A DNA stretch of 64,000 nt from DASQPR01 sp035713725. Lineage in GTDB: Bacteria; Actinomycetota; Actinomycetes; Mycobacteriales; Micromonosporaceae. Positions 7,133 to 16,218 of this stretch are shown piece after piece. The notes under the pieces are model-generated. The model did not search any database. It was not told the origin of the DNA and saw nothing but the letters and a program-made list of their open reading frames with translations. Numbering within the stretch: the stretch's first letter is position 1; the number at the start of each line of letters is the position of its first letter. Position numbers and translations under genes: made by a program. The DNA lies in the NCBI GenBank assembly GCA_035713725.1, contig DASTMZ010000200.1, positions 1 to 64,000 of the forward strand. The letters are read 5' to 3'.

Positions 7133-9313
7133 TCAGCCGCGGGATGCGGCGTGCTCCTTGCGGACCTGGTCGGCTAGGTTGCTCGGCATCGGGTCATGGC
7201 GTACGAACGACCGGGTGAACGTACCCGTGCCGGACGTCATCGACCGCAACTCCACCGCGTAGCGCACCAGTTCGGTCGCCGGCACCTCGGCGTGCACGAT
7301 GGACCGCTCGGCGGCGTCGGGCTCCGCATCGGTGCCGAGCACGCGGCCGCGGCGGGTGGACAGATCCGAGAGCACACTGCCGACGAATTGGTCGGGTACG
7401 TGGATCGCCACCTGGTCGATCGGCTCCAACAGGTTCACCGTCGTCTTGTCCGCGGCGTCCTTGAGCGCGAGCGAGCCCGCGGTCTGGAACGCGGCGTCCG
7501 ACGAGTCCACCGAGTGCGCCTTGCCGTCGAACAGCGTCACGCGCAGGTCGACTACCGGGAAACCGGCGACGAGGCCGTGCTCCATCTGCGAGCGGACGCC
7601 CTTCTCCACGCTCGGGATGAAGTTGTGCGGCACGGCGCCGCCGACGACCTTGTCGACGAACTCGAATCCGGTACCGCGCGGCAGCGGCTCCACCTCGATG
7701 TCGCACACGGCGTACTGGCCGTGGCCACCGGACTGCTTCACGTGTCGGCCGTGGCCCTTCGCGGTGCCGCCGAACGACTCGCGCAATGACACGCGTACCG
7801 GCTCGGTGTCGAGCTCGACCCCGCCGGACCGCAACCGTTCCAGCACCACGTCGGCGTGCGCCTCGCCCATGCACCAGAGCACGAGCTGGTGAGTCTCGGG
7901 ATTGCGTTCCAACCGCATCGTCGGATCGCCCGCGACCAGACGCGAGAGGTTCTTCGCCATGGCGTCCTCGTCGGAGCGGGTCTTCGCGACAATCGCGACC
8001 GGCAGCAGCGGCTCCGGCATGTTCCACGGCGCGACGAGCAACGGCGCGGACTTCGACGAGATCGTGTCGCCGGTCTCCGCGGTCGTCGACTTCGTGATCG
8101 CGCAGATGTCGCCGGCCACGCACACCTGCACCTCGCGCAGTTGCGCGCCGAGCGGCGAGTAGATGTGCGAGATGCGCTCGTCGCCGTCGTGGTCCGCGTG
8201 ACCGCGCGCGGCCATGCCGTGCCCGGCGATGTGCGCGGCGGTGTCCGGCTTCAGCGTGCCGGAGAACACTCGGATCAGCGAGACGCGGCCAACGTACGGG
8301 TCGATCGTGGTCTTGACGACCTCCGCGACGAGCGGACCGTTCGGGTCGCAGGACAGCGGCGCGGTGGGCGACCCGTCCAGCGCGGTGACGGTCGGCAGCT
8401 CGTGCTCGCCAGGCGTCGGGAACGCTCGCGTCAGCACCTCGAGCAACGCGTCGAGGCCGACGTTCGTGACCGCACAGACTGGTACGACCGGATAGAACGA
8501 ACCGAGCGCGACCGCCTTCTCCAGGTCCTCGATGATGGTGTCGGTGGAGATCTCCTCGCCTTCGAGGTAGCGCTCCATGAGCGTCTCGTCCTCGCTCTCC
8601 GCGATGATCCCTTCGAGCAGGTCGCCGCGGGAGCCGTCGATCGCCGTACGGTGCTCGGGATCCGGATCGCGCACCTGTGCCGGATGGCCGTCCGTGTAGT
8701 CGAACACGCGCTCCGTGATGAGCCCGATCAGGCCGGCCACCGTCTCGCCGTCGTCGGCGAGCAGCGGAAGGTAGAGCGGCAGCACGTTGTCGCCGAACGC
8801 GGACTTGCATTGGGTCAGCGTGTCGTCGAAGTTGGCTCGCGGATGGTCGAGGCGGGTGACGGCGACGGCGCGAGGCATGCCGACCGCGGCGCACTCCTCC
8901 CACAGCGACACGGTCGCCGCGTCGATGCCGTCGGCCGCGGAGACCACGAACAACACGCCGTCGGCGGCCCGTAGGCCGGCGCGCAGCTCGCCCACGAAAT
9001 CGGCGTACCCGGGAGTGTCGAGAAGGTTGACCTTGACCGCCGGCGCATCGCCGACCGAATACATGAGCGGGGCACACGCGAGGCTCACCGAGCGCTGCTG
9101 GCGGACGGCGGCCGCGTCGTAGTCGGAGACCGTGGTCCCCTCGGTCACATCGCCGGCGCGGCTGATCGTGCCGGTCGCGGCTAGCAGCGCCTCGACGAGA
9201 GTCGTCTTGCCGGCGCCCGAGTGCCCGACGAGCACCACGTTGCGTACCCTGCCGGGTTGATCCACCACCGGCGCGGGGCCGGTGACTCCCTTCTCCTGCG
9301 TCTTCTGCGCCAT
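7133..9313 (-). CDS. fusA2: Elongation factor G-like GTPase (EF-G2 / FusA2 type)
   Basis: 726 residues from ATG 9313 with GGAGG upstream. P-loop GHSGAGKTT is at 30-38, switch II DTPGY is present, and the G4 box is TRLD rather than NKxD. EF-G domains II-V follow in order (PYVGRVSLIRVFSGTLKPD; domain IV 'GHGRHVKQSGGHGQYAVCDI'). The paralog lacks the full EF-G signature and probably does not replace the main translocase; ribosome-related roles are suggested for the family but unproven. It stands alone on the minus strand and is convergent with the ECF operon. Confidence 0.9.
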   Translation of the reverse strand: MAQKTQEKGVTGPAPVVDQPGRVRNVVLVGHSGAGKTTLVEALLAATGTISRAGDVTEGTTVSDYDAAAVRQQRSVSLACAPLMYSVGDAPAVKVNLLDTPGYADFVGELRAGLRAADGVLFVVSAADGIDAATVSLWEECAAVGMPRAVAVTRLDHPRANFDDTLTQCKSAFGDNVLPLYLPLLADDGETVAGLIGLITERVFDYTDGHPAQVRDPDPEHRTAIDGSRGDLLEGIIAESEDETLMERYLEGEEISTDTIIEDLEKAVALGSFYPVVPVCAVTNVGLDALLEVLTRAFPTPGEHELPTVTALDGSPTAPLSCDPNGPLVAEVVKTTIDPYVGRVSLIRVFSGTLKPDTAAHIAGHGMAARGHADHDGDERISHIYSPLGAQLREVQVCVAGDICAITKSTTAETGDTISSKSAPLLVAPWNMPEPLLPVAIVAKTRSDEDAMAKNLSRLVAGDPTMRLERNPETHQLVLWCMGEAHADVVLERLRSGGVELDTEPVRVSLRESFGGTAKGHGRHVKQSGGHGQYAVCDIEVEPLPRGTGFEFVDKVVGGAVPHNFIPSVEKGVRSQMEHGLVAGFPVVDLRVTLFDGKAHSVDSSDAAFQTAGSLALKDAADKTTVNLLEPIDQVAIHVPDQFVGSVLSDLSTRRGRVLGTDAEPDAAERSIVHAEVPATELVRYAVELRSMTSGTGTFTRSFVRHDPMPSNLADQVRKEHAASRG

Positions 9314-9588
9314 CGACGCACCTCCACGAATCGTGGCCGCTGGCGCCCGAATCCGCGGGCGGTGGCAGCCTAGCGAGAGTCTTGGGACGATTACTGCTGA
9401 TCCCACACCCGTGAGGCAGGCCACACAAGCCCGTCGGCGAATCTCCCGCCGGTTGACGGACACGTTCGCGCCACCGTGGCGTCACGCGATGGTCATCGGG
9501 CCTTGCCGCGCCACAGTGTGCCGGGACCTGCCTGCTAGCCTGCCCATCCCAGCGGCCGCATCGGCCCGATCGGTAGGGTGGAGCGGCC

Positions 9589-10245
9589 ATGGCAAAGATC
9601 TTCAACGTCTCTGCACGAGCGGTGGTGGCCCGAATCTGCGATCCACCGGCGCGGGCGTTGTTGCGGGCCGGGGTCTCGCCGGACGCGGTCACCGTGGTCG
9701 GCACGCTCGGCGTCCTGGCCGGTGCCGCGCTCTTCGCGGTCACTGGCGACTACCTGGCCGGTACGATCATCGTGACGCTCAGCGCCTTCACCGACCTGAT
9801 CGACGGCGCGATGGCACGCGCTCGCGGCCGGTCCGGCAAGTTCGGGGCGCTGCTCGACTCGACATGCGACCGGATAGCGGACGGTGCGGTCTTCGGCGCG
9901 GTGGCCTATTGGCTCGGCGCCCACGGCCGGCAGTGGGGCGCCGCGGCCGCGCTGGTCAGCCTGGTGGCCGGGCAGGTCGTCTCGTACGTGAAGGCCCGCG
10001 CGGACAGCCTCGGCATGGACGCGAATGTCGGCCTGATCGAGCGCGCCGAGCGGCTGATCCTGCTCGGCATCGGCGGCCTGCTTTCCGCGTTCGGCGTGAA
10101 ATACGGCCTCGATGTGCTCCTCAGCATCCTCGCCGTATTGTCGATCGTGACGGTCGCGCAGCGGCTCGTCGCCGCCTACCGTCAGGACCGAGCGGCGCAT
10201 CCAGTGCCGCCGCCGGAGCGCCCGGCCAAGGTCGATGTCCCGTGA
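9589..10245 (+). CDS. pgsA: CDP-alcohol phosphatidyltransferase; phosphatidylinositol phosphate synthase
   Basis: 218 residues. The family signature D-x2-DG-x2-AR-x8-G-x3-D-x3-D is visible as DLIDGAMARARGRSGKFGAL followed by LDSTCDR (residues ~64-90). Six hydrophobic segments follow. In actinobacteria this enzyme joins CDP-diacylglycerol and inositol phosphate, the first step of phosphatidylinositol and PIM synthesis at the inner membrane. It is followed by the PIM acyltransferase and mannosyltransferase genes, which supports the inositol specificity. Confidence 0.9.
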   Translation: MAKIFNVSARAVVARICDPPARALLRAGVSPDAVTVVGTLGVLAGAALFAVTGDYLAGTIIVTLSAFTDLIDGAMARARGRSGKFGALLDSTCDRIADGAVFGAVAYWLGAHGRQWGAAAALVSLVAGQVVSYVKARADSLGMDANVGLIERAERLILLGIGGLLSAFGVKYGLDVLLSILAVLSIVTVAQRLVAAYRQDRAAHPVPPPERPAKVDVP

Positions 10246-10330
10246 GCGAGCGTCAGCGAGCGAACCAGGAACACAGCGCGCTTGTGCCTCATGCGCGCTC
10301 GGAGCGTAGCGAGGGCGCGCATGAGCGAGG
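10242..10330. repeat. REP-like palindromic repeat between pgsA and the acyltransferase gene
   Basis: It contains GAGCGAGCGTCAGCGAGCGA and then a long imperfect hairpin CTCATGCGCGCTCG..CGAG-GG-CGCGCATGAG (10288-10325) around GAGCGTAGCGAG. 'GAGCG-AGCGAG' type iterons are frequent intergenic palindromes in actinobacteria. The element sits within the operon and just before the RBS of the next gene. Confidence 0.55.
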
Positions 10331-10334
10331 TGGC

Positions 10335-11345
10335 GTGAACGCCAAGGATCGGTGCCTCGACTGGGCATACGCCGCCGCGTGGCGGTTGATCCGCGTCATG
10401 CCGGAACGAGCCGCCGCCGCTGTGTTCCGGATGGCCGCCGACGCAGTGTCGCGGCGCAACGGCAAGGGCGTCACGCGACTCGCGGCCAACCTGCGCGTAG
10501 TAGTCGGGCCGTCGATGCCGGACGAGGAGTTCGCCCTACTGGTACGCGATGCGATGCGTTCGTACGCCCGCTACTGGCTCGAGGCGTTCCGGCTGCCGTC
10601 GCTGAACCAGCAGCAGCGCATCGACAAGTTCGGCTTTGTCGGCACCGAGACCCTGCGCGCGAACGCTGTGCCGGGCCGCGGCAGCATCCTCGTGCTGCCG
10701 CACTCCGGAAACTGGGACGCGGCGGGCGCGTTTGTCACCGCGAACGGGATGGCGCTGACCACGGTCGCGGAGCGGCTCAAGCCGGAGGTGCTCTACCAGC
10801 GGTTCGTGGACTACCGTGCCACCCTCGGCATGGAGATCGTGCCGCTGACCGGCGGCGACCGCGCGACACTCGACCTTCTCGCGGAGCGGCTGCGGGCCGG
10901 TGCCGTCGTCCCGTTGCTCGCCGACCGCGATCTGTCCGCTCGCGGCGTCCGGGTCACGTTCTTCGGCCACCAGACAAAGATGCCGGCCGGACCGGCGATC
11001 CTCGCGTTGCGTACCGGTGCGCCGATCTACGTGGTGCACAACTGGTACGAGCCACAACGCCCGGAAGGATTGCTGTCGCACGAGATCGTGCTCACCGACA
11101 CCAGCGGTACGTTCGGCGACCGGGTGCGCCGGCTGACTCAGCTGCTGGCCGACGAGTTGGCCCTCGGCATCGCGCGCCACCCGGCGGACTGGCACATGCT
11201 CGGCAAGATGTTCATCGATGACGACGCGGAGGCCACGCCGACGGGACAAGCGAGCGCCGCGCCAGCGGTGGCGGGTACGCCGACCGAACGGGCCGACGAC
11301 ACGCAGCCGGCCGCGTCGACCGTCGCGTCGCCCGGGTCGGGTTGA
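10335..11345 (+). CDS. Phosphatidylinositol mannoside acyltransferase
   Basis: 336 residues, starting at GTG 10335 with GAGG upstream. An in-frame GTG at 10242 is possible, but it would translate the palindromic repeat. The lauroyl/myristoyl acyltransferase family motif H-x4-D is HSGNWD near residue 122, followed by 'VPLLADRDLSARGVRVTFFG' and the late 'PTDWHMLGKMF'-like segment (PADWHMLGK). It transfers a fatty acyl chain to the mannose of PIM1/PIM2 at the inner leaflet. The C-terminal ~40 residues are Ala/Thr-rich. The gene lies between pgsA and pimA, 4 bases before pimA. Confidence 0.88.
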   Translation: MNAKDRCLDWAYAAAWRLIRVMPERAAAAVFRMAADAVSRRNGKGVTRLAANLRVVVGPSMPDEEFALLVRDAMRSYARYWLEAFRLPSLNQQQRIDKFGFVGTETLRANAVPGRGSILVLPHSGNWDAAGAFVTANGMALTTVAERLKPEVLYQRFVDYRATLGMEIVPLTGGDRATLDLLAERLRAGAVVPLLADRDLSARGVRVTFFGHQTKMPAGPAILALRTGAPIYVVHNWYEPQRPEGLLSHEIVLTDTSGTFGDRVRRLTQLLADELALGIARHPADWHMLGKMFIDDDAEATPTGQASAAPAVAGTPTERADDTQPAASTVASPGSG

Positions 11346-11349
11346 CCTG

Positions 11350-12510
11350 ATGCGGATCGGGATCGTCTCGCCCTACTCGCTGGACACCCCCGGCGGTGTG
11401 CAGAACCACGTGCACGACCTCGCCGAAACGCTGATCAGCCTCGGCCACTATGTGAACGTGCTGGCGCCCGCGGCGGAGGAGGACGAGCTGCCGCGCTACG
11501 TGACCCCGGCCGGTCGCGCGGTGCCGGTGCGCTACAACGGATCGGTCGCCCGCTTGTCGTTCGGGCCGATCTCCGCGACCCGGGTGCGCCGATGGATTAC
11601 CACCGGTCGGTTCGACGTACTGCACGTGCACGAACCGATCACACCGAGCTTGTCGATGCTCGCGGTGCTGTCCGCGCAGGGACCGGTGGTGGCCACGTTC
11701 CATACCGCGATGACGCGCTCCCGCACGATGGCCGCCGCGCAGGGCCTGTTGCAGATCGTGCTGGAGAAGATCACCGCGCGGATCGCGGTCAGCGCGCTGG
11801 CCCGACGGGTACAGGTCGAGCACCTCGGCGGCGGCGCGTGGGAGATCCCCAACGGCGTCTCGGTCGAGCGCTTCGCCACCGCCGAACCGCTGCCTGGCTG
11901 GCCGGGATCCGCGCCAGAGGCCGGCGGTGGCGCGATCGGCTTCCTCGGCCGCTTCACCGAGGAACGCAAGGGATTCCCGATCCTCGCCGAGGCGTACGCC
12001 AAGCTGGCCGAGACGCGGCCGGGTCTGCGCCTGCTCGTCGCCGGTCCCGGCGACCCGGACGAGCTCTTCGCCGCGCTGCCCGAATCGGTGCATGACCGGG
12101 TCACGTACCTCGGCAAGGTGTCCGAGACGAAGAAGGCGCGCATGCTGCGCAGCGTCGACGTCTACGTGGCGCCGAACACCGGCGGTGAGTCGTTCGGCAT
12201 GATCCTCACCGAGGCGCTCGCGGCCGGTGCCCCGATCGTGGCGAGCGACATTGTCGCGTTCCGGCGAGTGCTGGACGACGGGCGGGCCGGCGTGCTGTTC
12301 CCGGTCGGCGATACCAGCGCCCTCGCGGCGGTGCTCGGCGACCTCCTCGACAGTCCGGAGCAACGCGCGGCATATCGCGCCGCCGCCGAGGTGCTGGTCG
12401 CCGCGTACGACTGGCCGGTGGTCGCCCAGCGGGTGCTGGAGGTCTATGCGCTGGCCATCGAGGCCACCACGGGCGAGCCGGTGCACGTGGACGCGGCCAC
12501 ACCGATCTGA
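11350..12510 (+). CDS. pimA: Phosphatidylinositol alpha-mannosyltransferase (GT4)
   Basis: 386 residues. It begins MRIGIVSPYSLDTPGGVQNH, the typical GT-B start with the GGVQ nucleotide-binding loop. 'HVHEPITPSLSMLA' matches the acceptor side. The C-terminal GDP-mannose site has E-x7-E as ESFGMILTEALAAGAPIVAS (~residues 278-297). It adds the first mannose to phosphatidylinositol. It sits immediately downstream of the PIM acyltransferase, giving the cluster pgsA-acyltransferase-pimA. Confidence 0.93.
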   Translation: MRIGIVSPYSLDTPGGVQNHVHDLAETLISLGHYVNVLAPAAEEDELPRYVTPAGRAVPVRYNGSVARLSFGPISATRVRRWITTGRFDVLHVHEPITPSLSMLAVLSAQGPVVATFHTAMTRSRTMAAAQGLLQIVLEKITARIAVSALARRVQVEHLGGGAWEIPNGVSVERFATAEPLPGWPGSAPEAGGGAIGFLGRFTEERKGFPILAEAYAKLAETRPGLRLLVAGPGDPDELFAALPESVHDRVTYLGKVSETKKARMLRSVDVYVAPNTGGESFGMILTEALAAGAPIVASDIVAFRRVLDDGRAGVLFPVGDTSALAAVLGDLLDSPEQRAAYRAAAEVLVAAYDWPVVAQRVLEVYALAIEATTGEPVHVDAATPI

Positions 12511-12534
12511 CCGGGCGCACTACCATCGACGGCC

Positions 12535-13026
12535 ATGTGGTGGATCGTCGGCGTGGTCGGGGTGGTCGTGGTCGTCGCGACGTACCTGACGTGGATCGCC
12601 GGACGGGTCGACCGTACCCATGAGCGCGCCGCCGCGTCCGCGTCCGCGCTCGACTCAGCGCTGCTGCGCCGCGCTGTCGCCGCCCTAGACGCGGCCGCCG
12701 AGATGCGTCGACCGGATCTCGGCACGCTGGCGCGCACCGCGCTCGCTCGTGACGCCGGCACCGCCACCGACCGTGAGAGTGCGGAGAACGCGCTGACCAA
12801 GGGGCTGCGCGATCTGCCGTACGGCATCGACGCACCCGAGATGGCGGGCATCGTGGCGGCAAGCAGGCGCGTGTCACTGGCCCGCCACATTCACAGCGAT
12901 CTCGTCCGAGACGCGCTGGCGATGCGCCGGCGGCGGCTTGTCCGGCTGCTGCGATTCGGCCATCGCCACCCGGTGCCGCGCTATTTCGACATCGAGGATC
13001 CAATCCTCGGCCCGGTGTCCGCGTGA
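12535..13026 (+). CDS. Conserved membrane protein downstream of pimA
   Basis: 163 residues. One N-terminal transmembrane helix (WWIVGVVGVVVVVATYLTWI) is followed by a helical cytoplasmic-like region with 'GRVDRTHERAAASASALDSA' and several conserved-looking Arg-rich stretches ending in HPVPRYFDIEDP. Genes of this kind follow pimA in other actinobacteria, some fused to a NUDIX domain that is absent here. The function is unknown; the position suggests a part in the PIM locus. Confidence 0.75.
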   Translation: MWWIVGVVGVVVVVATYLTWIAGRVDRTHERAAASASALDSALLRRAVAALDAAAEMRRPDLGTLARTALARDAGTATDRESAENALTKGLRDLPYGIDAPEMAGIVAASRRVSLARHIHSDLVRDALAMRRRRLVRLLRFGHRHPVPRYFDIEDPILGPVSA

Positions 13027-13063
13027 CGCAGCGCTGAATGGCTGCCGAGTCGTTGCGAGATCG

Positions 13064-13513
13064 CTACAAGGATCCGAAGTACGCGACCATCACGACGATG
13101 GCGATGGCGAGGCTCGCGGCGGCGTACACCAATTCGCGGGTACGGGCGTCGAAGCCGTGCACGACCATCCGCTCCGGCCGTCGCGCCGCGTAGCTCACCC
13201 GTACCATCGTGCCGATCTCGATCGGCGACCTGGCACGGAAGACCACCGGCATGGCGGTCACCGAGGCGCCGGTCTGCGTCGTATACCGCACCCGCGGGCG
13301 GCGCAGCACCTCGCCGTTGGATGCCGTGACGATCTCCAACGAGTCCACGACCCCGGACGTGGCCACGCCCGCCATGCGGAGCATCCACAGCCGTACGTTG
13401 CGCAGGCTAACGATGGTCCCGAACAGACAGAGGAGTAACACACCGAGCATGATCATCTGCATGGCTGGCTGATGCAGCAGATCGATGTTGTCCTCAGCCC
13501 CCGTGGTCGGCAT
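13064..13513 (-). CDS. DUF3592 membrane protein
   Basis: 149 residues from ATG 13513 (ATG 13462 is possible). TM segments lie at ~residues 18-37 and at the C-terminus (YAAASLAIAIVVMVAYFGSL). Between them a beta-rich loop carries 'PRVRYTTQTGASVTAMPVVF' and 'GTMVRVSYAARRPERMVVHG', the standard DUF3592 pattern. The function is unknown. It is convergent with the pimA cluster and divergent from pdxS. Confidence 0.8.
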   Translation of the reverse strand: MPTTGAEDNIDLLHQPAMQMIMLGVLLLCLFGTIVSLRNVRLWMLRMAGVATSGVVDSLEIVTASNGEVLRRPRVRYTTQTGASVTAMPVVFRARSPIEIGTMVRVSYAARRPERMVVHGFDARTRELVYAAASLAIAIVVMVAYFGSL

Positions 13514-13702
13514 ACCGTGAGTGTGAGGATGTCGGTCAATGTCCGCAACGACTGCGTCGCAATCCGGCATGCGCCCGCCCGGCGGCGCCTCGTCACGCGA
13601 GTCGCGGCGTTTTGCGGTACCCGCGCAGTTCGTGCCGTGACCTGGCCCACGGCGCAGGCCAAGCGCGGCTGATTGGCGCTGAACCCGGCCGGGTGACCCG
13701 CG

Positions 13703-13708
13703 TAAAAT
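13703..13708 (+). promoter_or_regulatory. -10-like element before pdxS
   Basis: TAAAAT stands out in GC-rich sequence 43 bp upstream of the pdxS start; no convincing -35 box is seen. The pdxS RBS (CAGGAG) lies further downstream. Confidence 0.35.
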
Positions 13709-13750
13709 TCGCTTCGGAACCCTCTGATATCCGACAGGAGCATCGTCACC

Positions 13751-14656
13751 GTGTCTGACCTCAGCGCCACCCCAACCGCCACCGGTACGAGTCGCGTTAA
13801 GCGCGGCATGGCCGAAATGCTCAAGGGCGGCGTGATCATGGACGTCGTCACGCCCGAGCAGGCGAAGATCGCCGAGGACGCGGGCGCCGTCGCCGTGATG
13901 GCGCTGGAGCGGGTCCCGGCGGACATCCGCGCGCAGGGCGGCGTGTCGCGGATGAGCGATCCCGACATGATCGACGGGATCATCGGTACGGTGTCGATCC
14001 CGGTGATGGCGAAGGCACGCATCGGCCACTTCGTCGAGGCACAGGTGCTGCAGTCGCTCGGCGTCGACTACGTCGACGAGTCCGAGGTGCTGACGCCCGC
14101 GGACTACGAAAACCACATCGACAAGTGGGCGTTCACCGTCCCGTTCGTCTGCGGTGCCACGAATCTCGGCGAGGCGCTGCGCCGCATCACCGAGGGCGCC
14201 GCGATGATCCGGTCCAAGGGCGAGGCCGGCACCGGCGACGTATCCAACGCCACGACGCACATGCGCAAGATCCGCGGGGAGATCCGCCGCCTCACGTCGT
14301 TGCCGGCCGACGAACTCTACGTCGCGGCGAAGGAGTTGCAGGCGCCGTATGAGCTGGTCAAGGAAATCGCGCAGACCGGCAAGCTCCCGGTCGTGCTGTT
14401 CACCGCGGGCGGCATCGCGACGCCGGCCGACGCCGCGATGATGATGCAGCTCGGCGCGGAGGGCGTGTTCGTCGGCTCCGGCATCTTCAAGTCGGGCAAC
14501 CCGGCGCAGCGCGCCGCGGCGATCGTCAAGGCAACGACGTTCCACGACGACCCGGACGTGATCGCGAAGGTGTCGCGCGGCCTCGGCGAGGCGATGGTCG
14601 GCATCAACGTCGACGACATACCGCAGCCGCACCGGCTCGCCGAACGCGGCTGGTGA
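13751..14656 (+). CDS. pdxS: Pyridoxal 5'-phosphate synthase, lyase subunit
   Basis: 301 residues; GTG start with AGGAG upstream. It forms pyridoxal phosphate from ribose 5-phosphate, glyceraldehyde 3-phosphate and ammonia in a 12-mer with PdxT. Catalytic features are visible: the Asp of GGVIMDVVTPEQA, the Schiff-base Lys of PVMAKARIGH, and the second Lys in IRSKGEAGTGDV. The C-terminal ring-forming helices are complete. pdxT follows after 10 bases. Confidence 0.97.
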   Translation: MSDLSATPTATGTSRVKRGMAEMLKGGVIMDVVTPEQAKIAEDAGAVAVMALERVPADIRAQGGVSRMSDPDMIDGIIGTVSIPVMAKARIGHFVEAQVLQSLGVDYVDESEVLTPADYENHIDKWAFTVPFVCGATNLGEALRRITEGAAMIRSKGEAGTGDVSNATTHMRKIRGEIRRLTSLPADELYVAAKELQAPYELVKEIAQTGKLPVVLFTAGGIATPADAAMMMQLGAEGVFVGSGIFKSGNPAQRAAAIVKATTFHDDPDVIAKVSRGLGEAMVGINVDDIPQPHRLAERGW

Positions 14657-14666
14657 CGCGACACCC

Positions 14667-15311
14667 GTGTCCGATCTGACCATCGGCGTCTTCGCCCTGC
14701 AGGGCGACGTACGCGAGCATCTTGCCGCGCTGGCCGCCTGCGACGTGATCGCGCGTCCGGTCCGCCGGCCGGCTGAGCTGGACGATGTCGATGCGCTGGT
14801 CATCCCGGGTGGCGAATCGACGACCATGAGCAAGCTCGCCATCGAGTTCGAGTTGTTCGACCCGATCGCCATGCGGCTCGCGGACGGGATGCCGGCGTAC
14901 GGCTCGTGTGCCGGCATGATCATGCTGGCGCGTGACGTCCTCGACGGGCGCCCGGACCAGCGCAGCTTCGGTGGCATCGCGATGACGGTGCGCCGCAACG
15001 CGTTCGGTCGCCAGGTCGACTCCTTCGAGTCCTCGGTCGTCCTCGACGGACTCGGCGACGAGCCGTTCCACGCGGTGTTCATCCGGGCGCCCTGGGTGGA
15101 GCAGGTGGACGAGGGCGTCACGATTCTCGGCCGCGTCGGTGGCGGCGGCGGCCTCACAGGTGACGTGCCGCCCGCCGCGGCCGGTAGGATTGTCGCCGTC
15201 CGGCAGGGAAATCTGCTCGCCACCTCCTTCCACCCGGAGATCACCGGGGACCTGCGTGTGCATCGCTATTTCGTCGAGTTGGTGCGTGCCGCGGTAGAGG
15301 ACCGGGCGTAG
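14667..15311 (+). CDS. pdxT: Pyridoxal 5'-phosphate synthase, glutaminase subunit
   Basis: 214 residues from GTG. A class I glutamine amidotransferase: FALQGDVREH at the start, PGGESTTMSK (oxyanion region), the nucleophile Cys in YGSCAGMI (~residue 90), and the His-Glu pair in SFHPEITGD. It releases ammonia from glutamine and channels it to PdxS, encoded directly upstream. A Gly-rich insert (RVGGGGGL) precedes the C-terminal part. Confidence 0.96.
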   Translation: MSDLTIGVFALQGDVREHLAALAACDVIARPVRRPAELDDVDALVIPGGESTTMSKLAIEFELFDPIAMRLADGMPAYGSCAGMIMLARDVLDGRPDQRSFGGIAMTVRRNAFGRQVDSFESSVVLDGLGDEPFHAVFIRAPWVEQVDEGVTILGRVGGGGGLTGDVPPAAAGRIVAVRQGNLLATSFHPEITGDLRVHRYFVELVRAAVEDRA

Positions 15312-15400
15312 CCGGGCCGAGACCAGACGTGAAGGGCGCGGCGCGCCGACGGCGGTGAGCCGGCCGGCGCGGTGAGCGCGGGTAGGACGACGGAGGCGTG

Positions 15401-16153
15401 ATGTCCGGCCATTCGAAGTGGGCGACGACCAAGCACAAGAAGGCGGTCGTGGACGCCAAGCGCGGCAAGATGTTCGCGAAGCTGATCAAGAACGTTGAGG
15501 TCGCGGCGCGCACCGGTGGCGGCGATCCGGCCGGCAACCCGACGCTCTACGACGCGATCCAGAAGGCGAAGAAGAGTTCGGTGCCGAACGACAACATCGA
15601 CCGGGCGGTCAAGCGCGGATCGGGCCTCGAAGCCGGTGGCGCCGACTGGCAGACGATCATGTACGAGGGGTACGGACCGAACGGCGTCGCGCTGCTCATC
15701 GAGTGCCTGACAGACAACCGGAACCGGGCAGCGACCGAGGTACGGGTCGCGCTGACCCGCAACGGTGGCACGCTCGCGGACGCGGGCAGCGTGGCCTACA
15801 TGTTCAGCCGCAAGGGCGTGGTGCTCGTGCCACGTGCCGCGACCTCGGAGGACGCCATTCTGGATGCGGTGCTCGACGCCGGGGCCGAGGAGGTCAACGA
15901 CCTCGGTGAGGCGTTCGAGGTGGTATCCGAGCCGACCGACCTGATCGCCGTACGCTCCGCGTTGCAAGGCGCCGGCATCGACTACGAGTCGGCCGAGTCG
16001 TCGTTCGTACCAAGCGTGAACGTGCCGCTCGACGAGGACGGCGCGCGTAAGGTGTTCAAGCTTGTCGATGCGCTCGAGGACTGCGACGACGTCCAGAACG
16101 TGTACGCGAATTTCGACGTCTCCGACGAGATCATGGAAGCCGTAGAGGCGTAG
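15401..16153 (+). CDS. yebC: YebC/PmpR family protein
   Basis: 250 residues. The start ATG 15401 follows an in-frame GTG; the protein begins MSGHSKWATTKHKKAVVDAK, as expected. All three domains are present, including 'IMYEGYGPNGVALLIECLTD' and 'GSVAYMFSRKGVVLV'. Family members bind DNA or help translate proline-rich tracts. In actinobacteria yebC stands between pdxT and ruvC, as here, apart from the inserted MFS/TetR/cupin genes. Confidence 0.95.
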   Translation: MSGHSKWATTKHKKAVVDAKRGKMFAKLIKNVEVAARTGGGDPAGNPTLYDAIQKAKKSSVPNDNIDRAVKRGSGLEAGGADWQTIMYEGYGPNGVALLIECLTDNRNRAATEVRVALTRNGGTLADAGSVAYMFSRKGVVLVPRAATSEDAILDAVLDAGAEEVNDLGEAFEVVSEPTDLIAVRSALQGAGIDYESAESSFVPSVNVPLDEDGARKVFKLVDALEDCDDVQNVYANFDVSDEIMEAVEA

Positions 16154-16218
16154 CCGCTTCGCCGACCTCGCGCGTCGGCGCCGCCGACCGTGGTGCACGG
16201 AGCACGCCGTGATCCGGA

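Noticed and set aside
8800..8900. Altered G4 box (TRLD) in the EF-G-like protein as sign of a dead GTPase
   Set aside because: The Asp that reads guanine is kept, and EF-G2-type paralogs often vary at the first two positions.
13514..15244. Upstream extension of the DUF3592 frame over pdxS and pdxT
   Set aside because: The frame is open by chance opposite pdxS/pdxT. The protein-like part starts at 13513.
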